Notes: generated from the sequence alone by a model not told the origin. Counted from the stretch's first letter, positions 37,397-46,853 are shown. The stretch: DNA of 64,000 bases from Porphyromonadaceae bacterium (GCA_022840285.1 JALHIE010000001.1:62001-126000), one strand, 5' to 3'. Made by a program: numbers and translations.

Positions 37397-37398
37397 AA

Positions 37399-38238
37399 TC
37401 AATCGATGTTTATTTTTTGAGCTTCGATGGTCTCTTTGAGGAACAGGGATGCCAAATCTACAAATTTCCCGGGCAGATCGGTAGTGAAGTATTTCACCGT
37501 ACCGTTTTTGGAGCACCTGTTTTCCATTTCCGGATGGCGTTGGAGATACTCTTTTAAGCTTTCAGCCACGTATTTTCCTTGCGATACAACTTGAATGTTT
37601 TTGGGAAGGAACTGTTTTATTTTACCGATCAGGAGGGGATAGTGTGTGCAACCCAGAATGATGGTGTCGATCTGACTATCTTTTTCCAACAGGTTGTCGA
37701 TGTGCTGTTTGACAAAATAATCGGCTCCGGGTTTATCAAACTCGTTGTTCTCCACCAGCGGGACCCACATCGGACAAGCTTCTCCCGACACTTTCAGGTG
37801 AGGATGCAGTTTGGCAATTTCAATATCGTAGGATTGGGACTTTACGGTGCCCGATGTCCCGAACAGACCGATATGACCGGTCTTTGTGAAGCCGGCAATG
37901 GATTCAACCGTAGGGCGAATGACGCCCAGCACCCTTCTCGATGGATCTAATTCGGGTAAATCGACCTGTTGAATGGTTCGTAACGCTTTTGCCGATGCCG
38001 TGTTGCAAGCTAAAATTACCAGGTGGCAGTTCTGCCCGAAAAACCATTTTACGGCATCTTTTGTAAATTGATAAACGATCTCGAAAGAGCGGCTCCCATA
38101 GGGCGCCCGGGCATTATCGCCCAGATACAGGTAGTCGTATTGGGGAAGTAACGATTTGATTTCGGACAATACGGTGAGTCCGCCATACCCGGAATCGAAA
38201 ATACCGATAGGCGCTTGTTGTTCAGTACCCTCTATCAC
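37399..38238 (-). CDS. murI: Glutamate racemase
   Basis: A 279-residue cytoplasmic enzyme supplying D-glutamate for peptidoglycan. The start IGIFDSGYGGLTVL (residues 12-25) and the two catalytic cysteines in LACNTASAKA (near 78) and ILGCTHYPLL (near 200) are all present. Full length. It starts 20 bp after the ompH/skp gene in a leftward envelope operon. Confidence 0.96.
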   Translation of the reverse strand: MIEGTEQQAPIGIFDSGYGGLTVLSEIKSLLPQYDYLYLGDNARAPYGSRSFEIVYQFTKDAVKWFFGQNCHLVILACNTASAKALRTIQQVDLPELDPSRRVLGVIRPTVESIAGFTKTGHIGLFGTSGTVKSQSYDIEIAKLHPHLKVSGEACPMWVPLVENNEFDKPGADYFVKQHIDNLLEKDSQIDTIILGCTHYPLLIGKIKQFLPKNIQVVSQGKYVAESLKEYLQRHPEMENRCSKNGTVKYFTTDLPGKFVDLASLFLKETIEAQKINID

Positions 38239-38258
38239 ACTTTTTGGCGATAATAAGT

Positions 38259-38780
38259 TTAGTTCATTCCCAGCTTTGCCCTTACCAACGGATTGGCATC
38301 CACTGCTACCGGGTTCACAAAAGCAATTCCCGGGTTGGCAAGATCGTAGATAACCGTGAAATTTTGTTCGATGCCTACCTGACGGATGGCATCGGAGATT
38401 TGTTTCTTTAACGGTTCAAGCAGCGCCTTTTCTTGCTGTTCGATATCTTCTTGAGCCAATTGCATAAACTGTTGCATCTTGTTCTCCAGCTCAGTCAGCT
38501 CCTGCATCCGGCGCAATTTAATGTTTTCGGCCAGTGAACCTTGATAGGTGATGTAATCTGAATACTTTTTGTTGTATTCGTTTTGCATCAGCTCAAGTTC
38601 CTTTTTATAATTTTCACTCAGTGCGACGAGTTTTTGCGTGGCCTCTTCCTTTGCAGGGAAAGCGCTCAGTAGATCGGTTGTATTCACATAAGCAACAATT
38701 ACTTGTGCGTTTTGAGCCGAAAGGTTGGCACTCAACATTAAAAATAGAACACCCAGGCTTATCAATGTTGTTTTGTTCAT
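38259..38780 (-). CDS. OmpH/Skp-family periplasmic chaperone
   Basis: A 173-residue protein with a signal peptide (LGVLFLMLSANLSAQ) and a long central alpha-helical region (about residues 45-130) rich in Glu, Lys and Gln, expected to form the Skp tentacles. It ends in a family-typical IAFVNPVAVDANPLVRAKLGMN segment. Skp holds unfolded outer membrane proteins in the periplasm. It is the first gene of the operon running to DUF4834. Confidence 0.92.
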   Translation of the reverse strand: MNKTTLISLGVLFLMLSANLSAQNAQVIVAYVNTTDLLSAFPAKEEATQKLVALSENYKKELELMQNEYNKKYSDYITYQGSLAENIKLRRMQELTELENKMQQFMQLAQEDIEQQEKALLEPLKKQISDAIRQVGIEQNFTVIYDLANPGIAFVNPVAVDANPLVRAKLGMN

Positions 38781-38861
38781 AACAATCCTATTTTAGATGT
38801 AAATAAATTTTGATTTATACTGTAACCTGCGTTGGCAATTGTAATTTTCTCCTTGTGTGTT

Positions 38862-38896
38862 TTAGCCGCATCCCGCTTCCGGCGGGATGCGGCTAA
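38862..38896 (-). terminator. Strong 15-bp hairpin between infB and ompH/skp
   Basis: TTAGCCGCATCCCGC (38862-38876) and GCGGGATGCGGCTAA (38882-38896) are perfectly complementary around a 5-nt loop. It lies 31 bp past the infB stop codon. Only three to four U residues follow on the leftward strand, so it may be a terminator or an mRNA-stabilising 3' structure. Confidence 0.65.
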
Positions 38897-38927
38897 GTAA
38901 AGGAATTAAAATTACAATGTCAACTGG

Positions 38928-41885
38928 TTATAAAGTTTTTTTCACTTCTATCTGTTCGTATGATTCAATGATGTCGCCCACCTTTATGTCGTTGAAATTC
39001 TTGATGCTGATACCGCATTCGTATCCGGATGCAACTTCCCTGACATCTTCCTTGAACCGTTTCAGTGAATCCAATTCGCCGGTAAAGATAACAATTCCAT
39101 CCCGAATAAGACGAATTTTGTTGGTGCGTTTTATTTTTCCGTCGCGCACCATCGAACCGGCTACGGTGCCTACTTTAGTGATTTTAAAGACATCAAGCAC
39201 CTCTACGTTTGCCGTAATTTCTTCCTTGATATCGGGCGAAAGCATACCTTCCATAGCGGCTTTCACTTCTTCAATAGCGTCGTAGATAATGGAGTACAGG
39301 CGGATGTCGATACCTTGTTTCTCTGCTTCACGTCTCGCTCCCAGTGAGGGGCGGACCTGGAATCCGATAATGACCCCGTCTGATGCTGCGGCGAGGGTGA
39401 CGTCCGATTCCGAGATCTGACCGACGGCCTTGTGGATCACATTTACCTGTATTTCTTCGGTCGACAGACGGATGAGCGAGTCTGAAAGCGCTTCTACCGA
39501 ACCGTCCACGTCACCTTTCACAATGATGTTCAGCTGCTGGAAGTTTCCGATAGCTATCCGGCGTCCAATGTCATCCAGGGTAAGCATCTTCTGTGTACGC
39601 AGCGACTGTTCACGCTGCAGCTGTTCGCGGCGCGCGGCAACGTTGCGCGCATCCTGGTCGCTCTCCATGACGTTGAATGTATCTCCCGCCTGGGGTGCGC
39701 CGTTCAGTCCGAGCACCAGTGCCGGCTCTGCGGGTCCCGCTTCGTTGATTTTCTGGTTTCGTTCGTTGAACATGGCTTTTACGCGCCCGTAGTAGGAACC
39801 TGCCAGCAATACATCGCCTTGCCTGAGCGTTCCGTTTTCCACCAGAACGGTAGCCACGTAACCCCTCCCTTTGTCGAGTGACGATTCCACGATGGAGCCC
39901 GATGCTTTCCGGTCGGGGTTTGCCTTAAGCTCCAGCAGGTCCGCCTCGAGCAGCACTTTTTCGAGCAACTCGTTAATGCCTATTCCTTTTTTGGCGGAAA
40001 TGTCTTGTGACTGGTATTTCCCGCCCCAGTCCTCCACCAGGTAATTCATCTCGGCGAGGCGTTCTTTTATCTTTTCGGGGTTGGCTCCCGGCTTATCTAC
40101 TTTATTGATGGCAAAAACGATGGGAACACCTGCGGCTCCGGCATGGTTAATGGCCTCGACGGTCTGGGGCATCACGTTATCGTCGGCAGCTACGATAATG
40201 ATGGCTACGTCTGTCACTTTAGCACCACGGGCGCGCATAGCGGTAAATGCTTCGTGACCGGGCGTGTCCAGGAACGTGATCTTCCTGCCGTCCGGCAGTT
40301 TCACATTGTATGCGCCGATGTGCTGGGTGATTCCCCCGGCTTCCCCTTCAATAACGTTGGTGTTCCGGATACTGTCGAGCAGCGATGTCTTGCCGTGGTC
40401 GACGTGTCCCATAACGGTAACGATTGGCGGGCGCGGTAGCAGATCTTCGGGATTATCCTCTTCTTCAGCGATGGCCTCTATAACATCGGCGCTCACGAAT
40501 TTGGTTTTGTAGCCGAATTCATCGGCAACAATATTGATGGTTTCTGCGTCCAGGCGCTGGTTGATAGCCACCATAACGCCCAGGTTCATGCAGGTGGCGA
40601 TGACGCTGGTAACGGGGACATCCATCATGTTTGCCAGGTCGTTGGCCGTAACAAACTCGGTAAGCTGCAATATCTTGCTTTCGCGTTCCTGCTGTTTGAT
40701 TTCCTCCCGTTGTCGCTGAGAAACGGCTTCCCGTTTTTCGCGCCGGTATCTTGCTCCGCCTTTTCCCCCGCGTTTTTCGGTTAACCGGGCAAGTGTTTCC
40801 TTGATCTGTTTTTGAACGTCCTCCTCGCTTACTTCAGCTTTAATCGGTTTCCGGAGGACTTTCTTGTCACGACGGATGTTCTCTCCGTGCGCGCCGGCCT
40901 TTTCTATATTGACCTTGCCTTTATCGATGCGTTTGCGTTTTTTCTTTTTGTTCTCTTCTTCGGCTGTGTTGATTACCACCCCTTTCTTCTTTTCTTTCTC
41001 TTCGATCGATTCTTTTTTCAGGCTTTTCACGGCTTCTTCTTTCGCTTTCTTGGCATTTTGCTCTTTTTCACGTTCCAGGCGTTCTTTTTTGCGTTGCGCC
41101 CTGGATTTCCGTGGGGGACGGGTCCTGTCGTTTATTGACTCCAGATCGATAGAACCTTTAACCACAATGTTGGGCTCCTTCAGTTCTTGGCGTATGCGGA
41201 ATACCTCATCCGGTCTCTTGTCGTGCGGAGTTGCCTCTTCCCCTGTTTCTGCTTTTTCATCCTGACCGGAGTAATCGCCTTGTTCTTCCACCGTCGTTTC
41301 TTCCGGGGTTTCAACGGACGGAACTGCCGTTTCAGAAAGTGCTGATTCGTGCGCAACAACGATTTCCACCGGTTCCTCCGGTTGCAGTGTAACCGTTTCA
41401 ACCTCAATTTCCTTTTGCACCGGTTCTTCTCTCTTTACTTCAACCTCGATTTTTACTTCAACTTCAACTTCAACCTCTTCCTCAACTTCTTCCTGTTTAA
41501 CCTCGGCTTCTTTTTTCTGTTTTTTATGTTCATCTAAATCGATGCTTCCAACAACGTTGAACTTTGGTTTCAGGTCATCGGGGATTTCCGCCTTAATGGT
41601 ATCTTTTTCAATTTTTTTCTTGGGCTTTTCCTCTATCTCGTATCCTTCGATGGCAATCGTTTCCCGTTTGTCATCTTTCCGGTGCATCCTTTCGAGATTT
41701 TCAATGGCCTCCTTTTTAATTTTCTTGTCCTTGCTGAATTCGGCAACCAACAAATTATACTGTTCTTCCTCAATCTTTGTATTAGGATTTGCTTCAACAG
41801 TAATTCCTTTCTTGTGCAAAAATTCAACCAGCGTGTTGATCCCTACATTTAAATTTCGAGCTACTTTACTTAATCTTTCAGCCAT
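38928..41885 (-). CDS. infB: Translation initiation factor IF-2
   Basis: A 985-residue GTPase that brings initiator tRNA to the 30S subunit. The N-terminal IF2 domain ([14 protein letters not shown]) is followed by a long Lys/Glu-rich linker to about residue 390. A second N-terminal module comes next, then the G domain with G1 motif GHVDHGKT near residue 493, the [16 protein letters not shown] switch region and NKVDKPG. The beta-barrel and C-terminal domains end in a [20 protein letters not shown] tail. Within the linker, residues 132-151 are an almost pure Glu-Val repeat encoded by tandem GTTGAA-type hexamers. It follows nusA by 54 bp. Confidence 0.97.
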   Translation of the reverse strand: MAERLSKVARNLNVGINTLVEFLHKKGITVEANPNTKIEEEQYNLLVAEFSKDKKIKKEAIENLERMHRKDDKRETIAIEGYEIEEKPKKKIEKDTIKAEIPDDLKPKFNVVGSIDLDEHKKQKKEAEVKQEEVEEEVEVEVEVKIEVEVKREEPVQKEIEVETVTLQPEEPVEIVVAHESALSETAVPSVETPEETTVEEQGDYSGQDEKAETGEEATPHDKRPDEVFRIRQELKEPNIVVKGSIDLESINDRTRPPRKSRAQRKKERLEREKEQNAKKAKEEAVKSLKKESIEEKEKKKGVVINTAEEENKKKKRKRIDKGKVNIEKAGAHGENIRRDKKVLRKPIKAEVSEEDVQKQIKETLARLTEKRGGKGGARYRREKREAVSQRQREEIKQQERESKILQLTEFVTANDLANMMDVPVTSVIATCMNLGVMVAINQRLDAETINIVADEFGYKTKFVSADVIEAIAEEEDNPEDLLPRPPIVTVMGHVDHGKTSLLDSIRNTNVIEGEAGGITQHIGAYNVKLPDGRKITFLDTPGHEAFTAMRARGAKVTDVAIIIVAADDNVMPQTVEAINHAGAAGVPIVFAINKVDKPGANPEKIKERLAEMNYLVEDWGGKYQSQDISAKKGIGINELLEKVLLEADLLELKANPDRKASGSIVESSLDKGRGYVATVLVENGTLRQGDVLLAGSYYGRVKAMFNERNQKINEAGPAEPALVLGLNGAPQAGDTFNVMESDQDARNVAARREQLQREQSLRTQKMLTLDDIGRRIAIGNFQQLNIIVKGDVDGSVEALSDSLIRLSTEEIQVNVIHKAVGQISESDVTLAAASDGVIIGFQVRPSLGARREAEKQGIDIRLYSIIYDAIEEVKAAMEGMLSPDIKEEITANVEVLDVFKITKVGTVAGSMVRDGKIKRTNKIRLIRDGIVIFTGELDSLKRFKEDVREVASGYECGISIKNFNDIKVGDIIESYEQIEVKKTL

Positions 41886-41939
41886 ATAGTTGAGTTTGTC
41901 CTTTCTTAATTTATTGGTTTTGTGAACAGTTTAACAGTT

Positions 41940-43223
41940 TTAATTCTCCGGATCTTCGTCGGTATTTTCTTCATCCTCAAATTCGTAACGAAGAACTCTC
42001 AATACCTCGTCCACGGTGTTCTCTTCCAGGTCGGCTTCCTTGATGAGTCTCTCGCGCGGCATGGCCAGCACATTTTTGGCCGTTGAGCAACCGATCCGTT
42101 TGAGCTGGTCGATTACCCACCCGTCGATTTCATCGCGGAATTCGTCCAGGTAGATATCTTCTTCGTCGAAATCGTCGATTTCCCTGAAAACTTCTATGTT
42201 GTATCCTGTCAGCATGGATGCCAGCTTAATGTTGGCGCCGCCTTTACCGATCGCCAGCGAAACTTCGTCGGGATAAAGGAATACTTCGGCACGGCGTTCT
42301 TCTTCCTTGACGGAGATAGAGTTGATCTTTGCCGGGCTAAGCGCTCGCTGAATAAACAGGTTGGTGTTGTTTGTGTAGTTGATAACATCAATGTTTTCGT
42401 TGCGAAGTTCACGCACAATTCCGTGAATACGGAACCCTTTCATCCCCACGCAGGCTCCGACCGGATCAATACGGTCATCGTAGGCTTCAACGGCCACTTT
42501 GGCCCTTTCTCCCGGGATGCGGGCTATGCCTTTGATCGTGATAAGTCCGTCGTTAATTTCAGGAATTTCCATTTCGAACAATCTTTCAAGGAATATGGGC
42601 GACGTGCGCGAAAGGATGATTTTCGGGTTGTTGTTTTTATTTTCGACCCGGGCGACAATAGCGCGAACATGCTCTCCTTTTCGGAAGAAATCGCTGGGAA
42701 TCTGTTCGGTTTTGGGCAGGATAAGTTCGTTGTGCTCGTCATCGAGAAGCAACAGCTCTTTTTTCCAAACCTGATAAACTTCACCCGATACAATTTCTCC
42801 TACCTTTTCCTTGTATTTGTTGTAGAGATTGTCTTTTTCGAGTTCAAGAATTTTTGAAGCCAGGGTTTGGCGAAGGTTCAATATGGTTCTGCGGCCAAAA
42901 TCTTCCAGTTGAAGCTCGTCGGTTACCTCTTCACCCACTTCAAAGTCTTCATCGATTTTGTGTGCTTCGGTCAGGCTGATCTCCATGTTGGGATTCTGGA
43001 GTTCCTCGTCTTCAACGATAACCCGGTTACGCCAGATCTCCAGGTCTCCCTTGTCGGGATTGATGATAATGTCGAAATTCTCATCCGTACCCACCGATTT
43101 GGCAATCACGCTTCTGAACGACTCTTCAAGCACACTTATCATGGTGGCTTTGTCAATATTCTTCAGTTCGTTGAATTCTGAAAAGGTATCTATTAGGCTG
43201 ATTGTTTCCTTCTTTTTGCCCAT
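41940..43223 (-). CDS. nusA: Transcription termination/antitermination factor NusA
   Basis: A 427-residue RNA polymerase-binding protein that modulates pausing and termination. Order: N-terminal polymerase-binding domain (1-130), S1 domain (about 130-205, GEIVSGEVYQVWKKE), KH1 and KH2 (about 230-350, VGACVGMKGFRI, and LAIGKGGANIKLAS). A C-terminal helix-hairpin-helix region (IDQLKRIGCSTAKNVLA) and an acidic end follow. The second NusA acidic repeat of E. coli is absent, as usual in this phylum. It is the middle gene of rimP-nusA-infB. Confidence 0.96.
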   Translation of the reverse strand: MGKKKETISLIDTFSEFNELKNIDKATMISVLEESFRSVIAKSVGTDENFDIIINPDKGDLEIWRNRVIVEDEELQNPNMEISLTEAHKIDEDFEVGEEVTDELQLEDFGRRTILNLRQTLASKILELEKDNLYNKYKEKVGEIVSGEVYQVWKKELLLLDDEHNELILPKTEQIPSDFFRKGEHVRAIVARVENKNNNPKIILSRTSPIFLERLFEMEIPEINDGLITIKGIARIPGERAKVAVEAYDDRIDPVGACVGMKGFRIHGIVRELRNENIDVINYTNNTNLFIQRALSPAKINSISVKEEERRAEVFLYPDEVSLAIGKGGANIKLASMLTGYNIEVFREIDDFDEEDIYLDEFRDEIDGWVIDQLKRIGCSTAKNVLAMPRERLIKEADLEENTVDEVLRVLRYEFEDEENTDEDPEN

Positions 43224-43291
43224 AAAATTAATGATTTACGTTTTTTGATTTACGAATTACGACTTAATTTTAGCCAATCCGTTTTTTCGCT

Positions 43292-43756
43292 TTAGAATTT
43301 TAGTTGATATTTTGTATATTTTATTTCCTCGTAGGAGAAAGTCCGCTCCTCTTTTATGGCTGTCTTTCGCTTTGCTCCCTCCGGTTTGACCATTCTTGAA
43401 ATTTCGATGGTGAAATTGTTTCCGGTTGAAGATTTTAGCGTTCCTTTTAGTTTTTCCCCCTTCCGGGTAAGCACTTCAACTTCTTTCCCTTCGTATTTCT
43501 TATATTGGCGAGGGGTTTTAAAAGGAGATGTCAATCCGGCAGAAGTAACTGTCAACTCAAAATCCTCCGTGTCACGGTCGAGCTTTGTCTCCAAGTAGCG
43601 GCTCAGTTTCACACAGTCGTCGATGTTAACGCCGTTGTCGTTGTCGATCTCGACCGTTATTGTGCCGCCGGTGGAGACATTGACGTCCACCAGGTAATCG
43701 GGAGAATCTTTTAAAAACTCCTCAGCCATCACTTTTATCTCGTTTTTCTCCATCAT
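43292..43756 (-). CDS. rimP: Ribosome maturation factor RimP
   Basis: A 154-residue two-domain protein needed for 30S assembly. The N-terminal domain has DYLVDVNVSTGGTITVEID and the conserved CVKLSRYLE segment; the C-terminal Sm-like domain has the VEVLTRKGEKLKGTLKS strand pattern. Start choice: the frame is open to an ATG at 43807, but similarity begins at MMEKNEIK (43756; 43753 is also possible), and the region between contains a terminator-like hairpin. It heads the rimP-nusA-infB operon. Confidence 0.93.
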   Translation of the reverse strand: MMEKNEIKVMAEEFLKDSPDYLVDVNVSTGGTITVEIDNDNGVNIDDCVKLSRYLETKLDRDTEDFELTVTSAGLTSPFKTPRQYKKYEGKEVEVLTRKGEKLKGTLKSSTGNNFTIEISRMVKPEGAKRKTAIKEERTFSYEEIKYTKYQLKF

Positions 43757-43774
43757 ACGAACGTGCAAACAAAC

Positions 43775-43801
43775 AAAAAAGGAGCAATCCAGTGCTCCCC
43801 T
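43775..43801 (-). promoter_or_regulatory. Terminator-like hairpin in the rimP leader (candidate attenuator)
   Basis: In the leftward RNA, AGGGGAGCA (43801-43793) and TGCTCCTTT (43786-43778) form a 9-bp stem with two G-U pairs and a 6-nt loop, running into a T6 tract. It lies between the rimP promoter and the rimP start codon, about 20 nt before the ATG. Confidence 0.65.
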
Positions 43802-43816
43802 CGTCATTTACCGGTA

Positions 43817-43847
43817 CAAAGATATTATTTTCAAATGGATTGACAAA
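43817..43847 (-). promoter_or_regulatory. Promoter of rimP-nusA-infB
   Basis: On the minus strand TTTG (43847-43844), a 19-bp spacer, then TATCTTTG (43824-43817): both Bacteroidota sigma elements exact and correctly spaced. Transcription should start near 43810, giving a leader of about 55 nt. Confidence 0.7.
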
Positions 43848-44055
43848 ATGTTTGTGATTTTTTCTGTTATCGTCCGGAAAAATTACCGATGCGGTTGGAG
43901 GAAGTTGTGCGAAAAACAAAACAAAACGGATGATCAAACGTTAAATAGAGGATAGGAAAGCTTCTGAAATGGCGCGGTTTTTGACGGTTCATTGGTAAAC
44001 GATACGCCAGGCCGCCGGGAAGATACAAACAGAAATCTAAATAAACAGCAAAACA

Positions 44056-44631
44056 ATGAAGAAGTTAACGTACATTTTATTAGCCGTTCTGGGAGTTGCC
44101 TTTTCGAGTTGCGGCTACAATACGATGGTCAGCAAACAGGAGGGCGTAAATTCGCAATGGGCAAATGTAGAAAACGCGTACCAGCGCCGGGCCGATTTAA
44201 TTCCCAACCTGGTGGCAACCGTCAAGGGTTACGCCGAGCACGAGCAGGAAACCTTTACGCAAGTGACGGAAGCCCGTGCCAAAGCGACTCAAACGACGGT
44301 TGACCCGGAAAATCTGACCGAAGAAAGCATTCAGCAATATCAGCAAGCACAAAGCCAGTTAGGTTCAGCTATCGGACGATTGCTGCTTATTCAGGAGAAT
44401 TACCCCGAGCTGAAAGCCAATCAAAATTTTTTGGCTCTCCAGGACGAATTGGCCGGTACGGAAAACCGTATTTCGGTGGAGAGGAACAAGTTTAATCAAA
44501 CGGCGCAGGATTTTAATTCCTATATCCGCCAGTTTCCTCGTGTGATTTATGCGGGATGGTTTGGTTTCAAACCGAAAGGCTATTTCCAATCTGCTCCCGG
44601 AGCAGAAACGGCTCCCCGGGTCCAGTTTTAA
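44056..44631 (+). CDS. lemA: LemA-family protein
   Basis: A 191-residue protein with an N-terminal lipoprotein-like signal (LLAVLGVAFSSC, Cys near residue 17) and the LemA core: NVENAYQRRADLIPNLVATVKGY (about 37-59), a long antiparallel helix pair, and the RVIYAGWFGFKP segment near the C-terminus. LemA proteins are membrane-anchored with an alpha-helical periplasmic domain. Their function is uncertain, with links to envelope and protease systems. It is followed 27 bp later by two TPM-domain genes, a common partnership. Confidence 0.93.
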   Translation: MKKLTYILLAVLGVAFSSCGYNTMVSKQEGVNSQWANVENAYQRRADLIPNLVATVKGYAEHEQETFTQVTEARAKATQTTVDPENLTEESIQQYQQAQSQLGSAIGRLLLIQENYPELKANQNFLALQDELAGTENRISVERNKFNQTAQDFNSYIRQFPRVIYAGWFGFKPKGYFQSAPGAETAPRVQF

Positions 44632-44658
44632 ACCCCTAACCCCATACATACCCCGATC

Positions 44659-45084
44659 ATGTTAACTCAGGAAGAATTAAACCGGGTGGTGGAGTCCATT
44701 CGTACAGCTGAAAGCCGGACCTCTGCAGAAATTCGTGTCTGTATAGCCAGAAGATGTAAGGAGAATCCCCTGGATGCCGCTTACAAGAAATTCAAGCAAT
44801 TGAAGATGGATAGAACTGCGTTGCGGAATTCGGTGCTGATTTATGTGGCTCCTGACAATCACAAAGCTGCGGTTATAGGTGATTCAGGAATCGATGAGGC
44901 TGCCCGGCAAGGTTTTTGGGATTCGGTGCTTGAAGAGATGTTTTCCTTTTTCAAAAATGGACGTATTTGTGAGGGGATCTGCCGGGGTGCGGGTAAAGTG
45001 GGAGAGTTGATGAAATCCCGTTATCCGGTCTCGGAAAACGATGTGAATGAATTGTGTGACGATGTTATATGGGATGAAGATTAG
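44659..45084 (+). CDS. TPM-domain protein without signal peptide
   Basis: A 141-residue soluble protein of the TPM_phosphatase fold. It starts MLTQEELNRVVESIRTAESRTSAEIRVCIA, with NSVLIYVAPDNHKAAVIGDSGIDE in the middle and FKNGRICEGICRGAGKVGELM toward the end. No signal peptide or membrane anchor is seen. It probably works with LemA and the larger TPM protein beside it. Its 3' end overlaps the next gene by 11 bp. Confidence 0.85.
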   Translation: MLTQEELNRVVESIRTAESRTSAEIRVCIARRCKENPLDAAYKKFKQLKMDRTALRNSVLIYVAPDNHKAAVIGDSGIDEAARQGFWDSVLEEMFSFFKNGRICEGICRGAGKVGELMKSRYPVSENDVNELCDDVIWDED

Positions 45085-45853
45085 ACCAGCTCTTATTGCA
45101 GTATTTTTTTTCCTCTTTTTGGGAATTGCGGCGCAGGATGTTCCGGATCCGGTCTATCCGTACCGCCTGGTAAACGATTTTGCCAATATCTTTTCTGCTG
45201 CCGAAAAGCAGGCGTTGGAGCAGCGGTTGCTTGCTTACAACGATTCTACGTCCACTCAGATCTACGTAGTGACCGTGAACGATCTGGACGGGTATCCGGT
45301 GTCGGATTACGCATTTGTGCTGGGTGAAAAGTGGGGTATTGGACAAAAGGACAAGGACAACGGATTGCTGATACTCGTTAAACCCAAGACCGGGGATAGC
45401 CGGGGACAAGCATTTATAGCCACTGGCTACGGGCTGGAAGGTTTCATCAACGATGCTTTTGCCGGGAGGATTGTTCGTAACAGCATGATTCCCTATTTTC
45501 AGGAAAACGACTACTTTGGAGGAGTAAACGCCGCAGTTGATGTCGTCGTCGCCCGGTTGTCGGGGGAATTTGACGCCGATGCTACCGGATCGGACGGGGT
45601 TCCTGTGTGGGCAATCGTGTTGCTTTTTATGGTTGTTTTCATCTTGATCTCTCTCTTTTCCCGGGGAGGAGACCAGCATGTGGACGGTGACGGACATCAC
45701 AGGGCCGGGGGCGGCCCCCTGTTTATTCCACCGCTCTCCGGAGGTAGAAGTTCCGGTTGGGGCGGAGGCTTTGGCGGGAGTGGCGGATTTGGTGGCTTCG
45801 GCGGCGGCGGTGGCGGAAGTTTTGGCGGTGGCGGAGCGGGAGGAAGCTGGTGA
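45074..45853 (+). CDS. TPM-domain (YgcG-like) membrane protein with Gly-rich tail
   Basis: A 259-residue protein with a signal peptide (MKIRPALIAVFFFLFLGIAAQ) and a TPM domain (about 25-165, with RLVNDFANIFSAAEKQALEQ and ATGYGLEGFINDAFAGRI). A transmembrane helix follows at about 176-194 (VPVWAIVLLFMVVFILISLF), then a glycine/serine-rich cytoplasmic tail. The ATG at 45074 is chosen because it starts the signal peptide; the frame is open upstream to 45047. Its stop codon overlaps the miaA start by one base (TGATG). Confidence 0.9.
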   Translation: MKIRPALIAVFFFLFLGIAAQDVPDPVYPYRLVNDFANIFSAAEKQALEQRLLAYNDSTSTQIYVVTVNDLDGYPVSDYAFVLGEKWGIGQKDKDNGLLILVKPKTGDSRGQAFIATGYGLEGFINDAFAGRIVRNSMIPYFQENDYFGGVNAAVDVVVARLSGEFDADATGSDGVPVWAIVLLFMVVFILISLFSRGGDQHVDGDGHHRAGGGPLFIPPLSGGRSSGWGGGFGGSGGFGGFGGGGGGSFGGGGAGGSW

Positions 45854-46767
45854 TGAAGAAACTTATAACCGTTCTGGGTCCCACTGCCAGTGGAAAAACC
45901 ACTTTTGCCGCTCACCTCGCCTCCCGACTTGATGGAGAAATCATCAGTGCCGATTCGCGTCAGGTATACCGCGGAATGGATATCGGTACCGGCAAGGATC
46001 TGGCCGACTACCTGGTGGGTGAAAAACCGGTTCCCTACCACCTGATCGATGTTCGGGATGCGGGTGAGAAGTATACGCTGTTCAATTACCAGCACGATTT
46101 CCACAAGGTTTATCGTGCTATCTTGTCGCGCGACAAAACAGCGGTACTGTGTGGAGGGACTGGGCTCTACATCGAATCCGTCCTTAAGGGGTACCGCCTG
46201 CCCGATGTTCCCGAGAATGCGGTCCTGAGGAAAAGGCTGGAAACCCGGTCGCTGGAAGAGCTCGCACAGATCCTCTCTTCTTACAAACCGCTTCACAATA
46301 CCACCGATACCGACACAAAAAAACGGGCGATCCGTGCTATAGAGATTGCAGATTTCCAGCTTAAACATCCGACTTCAGAGCTTGATTATCCTCCGGTTGA
46401 GAGCGTTATTTTCGGACTGGATATCGACAGGGAATCCCGGAGACAAAAAATATCTTCTCGCTTAAAAAAACGGCTGGATGAGGGAATGGTTGCCGAGATA
46501 CAGTCTTTGCTCGACGACGGTATCCCTCCCGAAGATCTTATCTATTACGGGCTTGAATACAAGTTTGTAACGCTGTATGTAACCGGTGAAATTAATTTCG
46601 AGGAGATGTTCTCGCAGCTCGAAATTGCCATTCACCAGTTTGCCAAGCGGCAAATGACCTGGTTCCGAGGCATGGAGAGACGTGGCTTTACCATCCATTG
46701 GCTGGATTTTTCATTGCCGGTGGATGAAAAAATCGAAAAAGCGCTCGTCCTTATCCGGAATTCCTGA
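45853..46767 (+). CDS. miaA: tRNA dimethylallyltransferase
   Basis: A 304-residue enzyme adding the dimethylallyl group to A37 of tRNAs that read U-starting codons. The P-loop GPTASGKTT is at about residues 8-16, followed by ISADSRQVYRGMDIGTGK and the GGTGLYIESVLKGY motif. The C-terminal part has FAKRQMTWFRG. The ATG at 45853 is set by the family start; an upstream in-frame extension to 45757 would encode the Gly-rich tail of the previous gene in another frame. Confidence 0.96.
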   Translation: MKKLITVLGPTASGKTTFAAHLASRLDGEIISADSRQVYRGMDIGTGKDLADYLVGEKPVPYHLIDVRDAGEKYTLFNYQHDFHKVYRAILSRDKTAVLCGGTGLYIESVLKGYRLPDVPENAVLRKRLETRSLEELAQILSSYKPLHNTTDTDTKKRAIRAIEIADFQLKHPTSELDYPPVESVIFGLDIDRESRRQKISSRLKKRLDEGMVAEIQSLLDDGIPPEDLIYYGLEYKFVTLYVTGEINFEEMFSQLEIAIHQFAKRQMTWFRGMERRGFTIHWLDFSLPVDEKIEKALVLIRNS

Positions 46768-46795
46768 ATTTATAGGCGGTAAATTCCCGAAATAT

Positions 46796-46819
46796 CGGCA
46801 AAAAAATGTATTTTTGCCG
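46796..46819 (+). promoter_or_regulatory. lysA upstream hairpin overlapping a -7 element
   Basis: CGGCAAAAA (46796-46804) and TTTTTGCCG (46811-46819) form a perfect 9-bp stem with a 6-nt loop, which could end miaA transcription. TATTTTTG (46809-46816) inside it matches the -7 consensus and would serve lysA, whose ATG is 37 bp downstream. Confidence 0.5.
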
Positions 46820-46853
46820 ACGTCATTTCTCACACCGTAAAAAATAAAAATCG

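Noticed and set aside
43757..43807. In-frame N-terminal extension of RimP from the ATG at 43807
   Set aside because: The added 17 residues are not like any RimP start and are encoded by the terminator-like hairpin, so the start at 43756 (or 43753) is preferred.
43722..43937. Leftward 71-codon open frame overlapping the rimP start and promoter
   Set aside because: It lies across the rimP promoter and hairpin in another frame and has no similarity.
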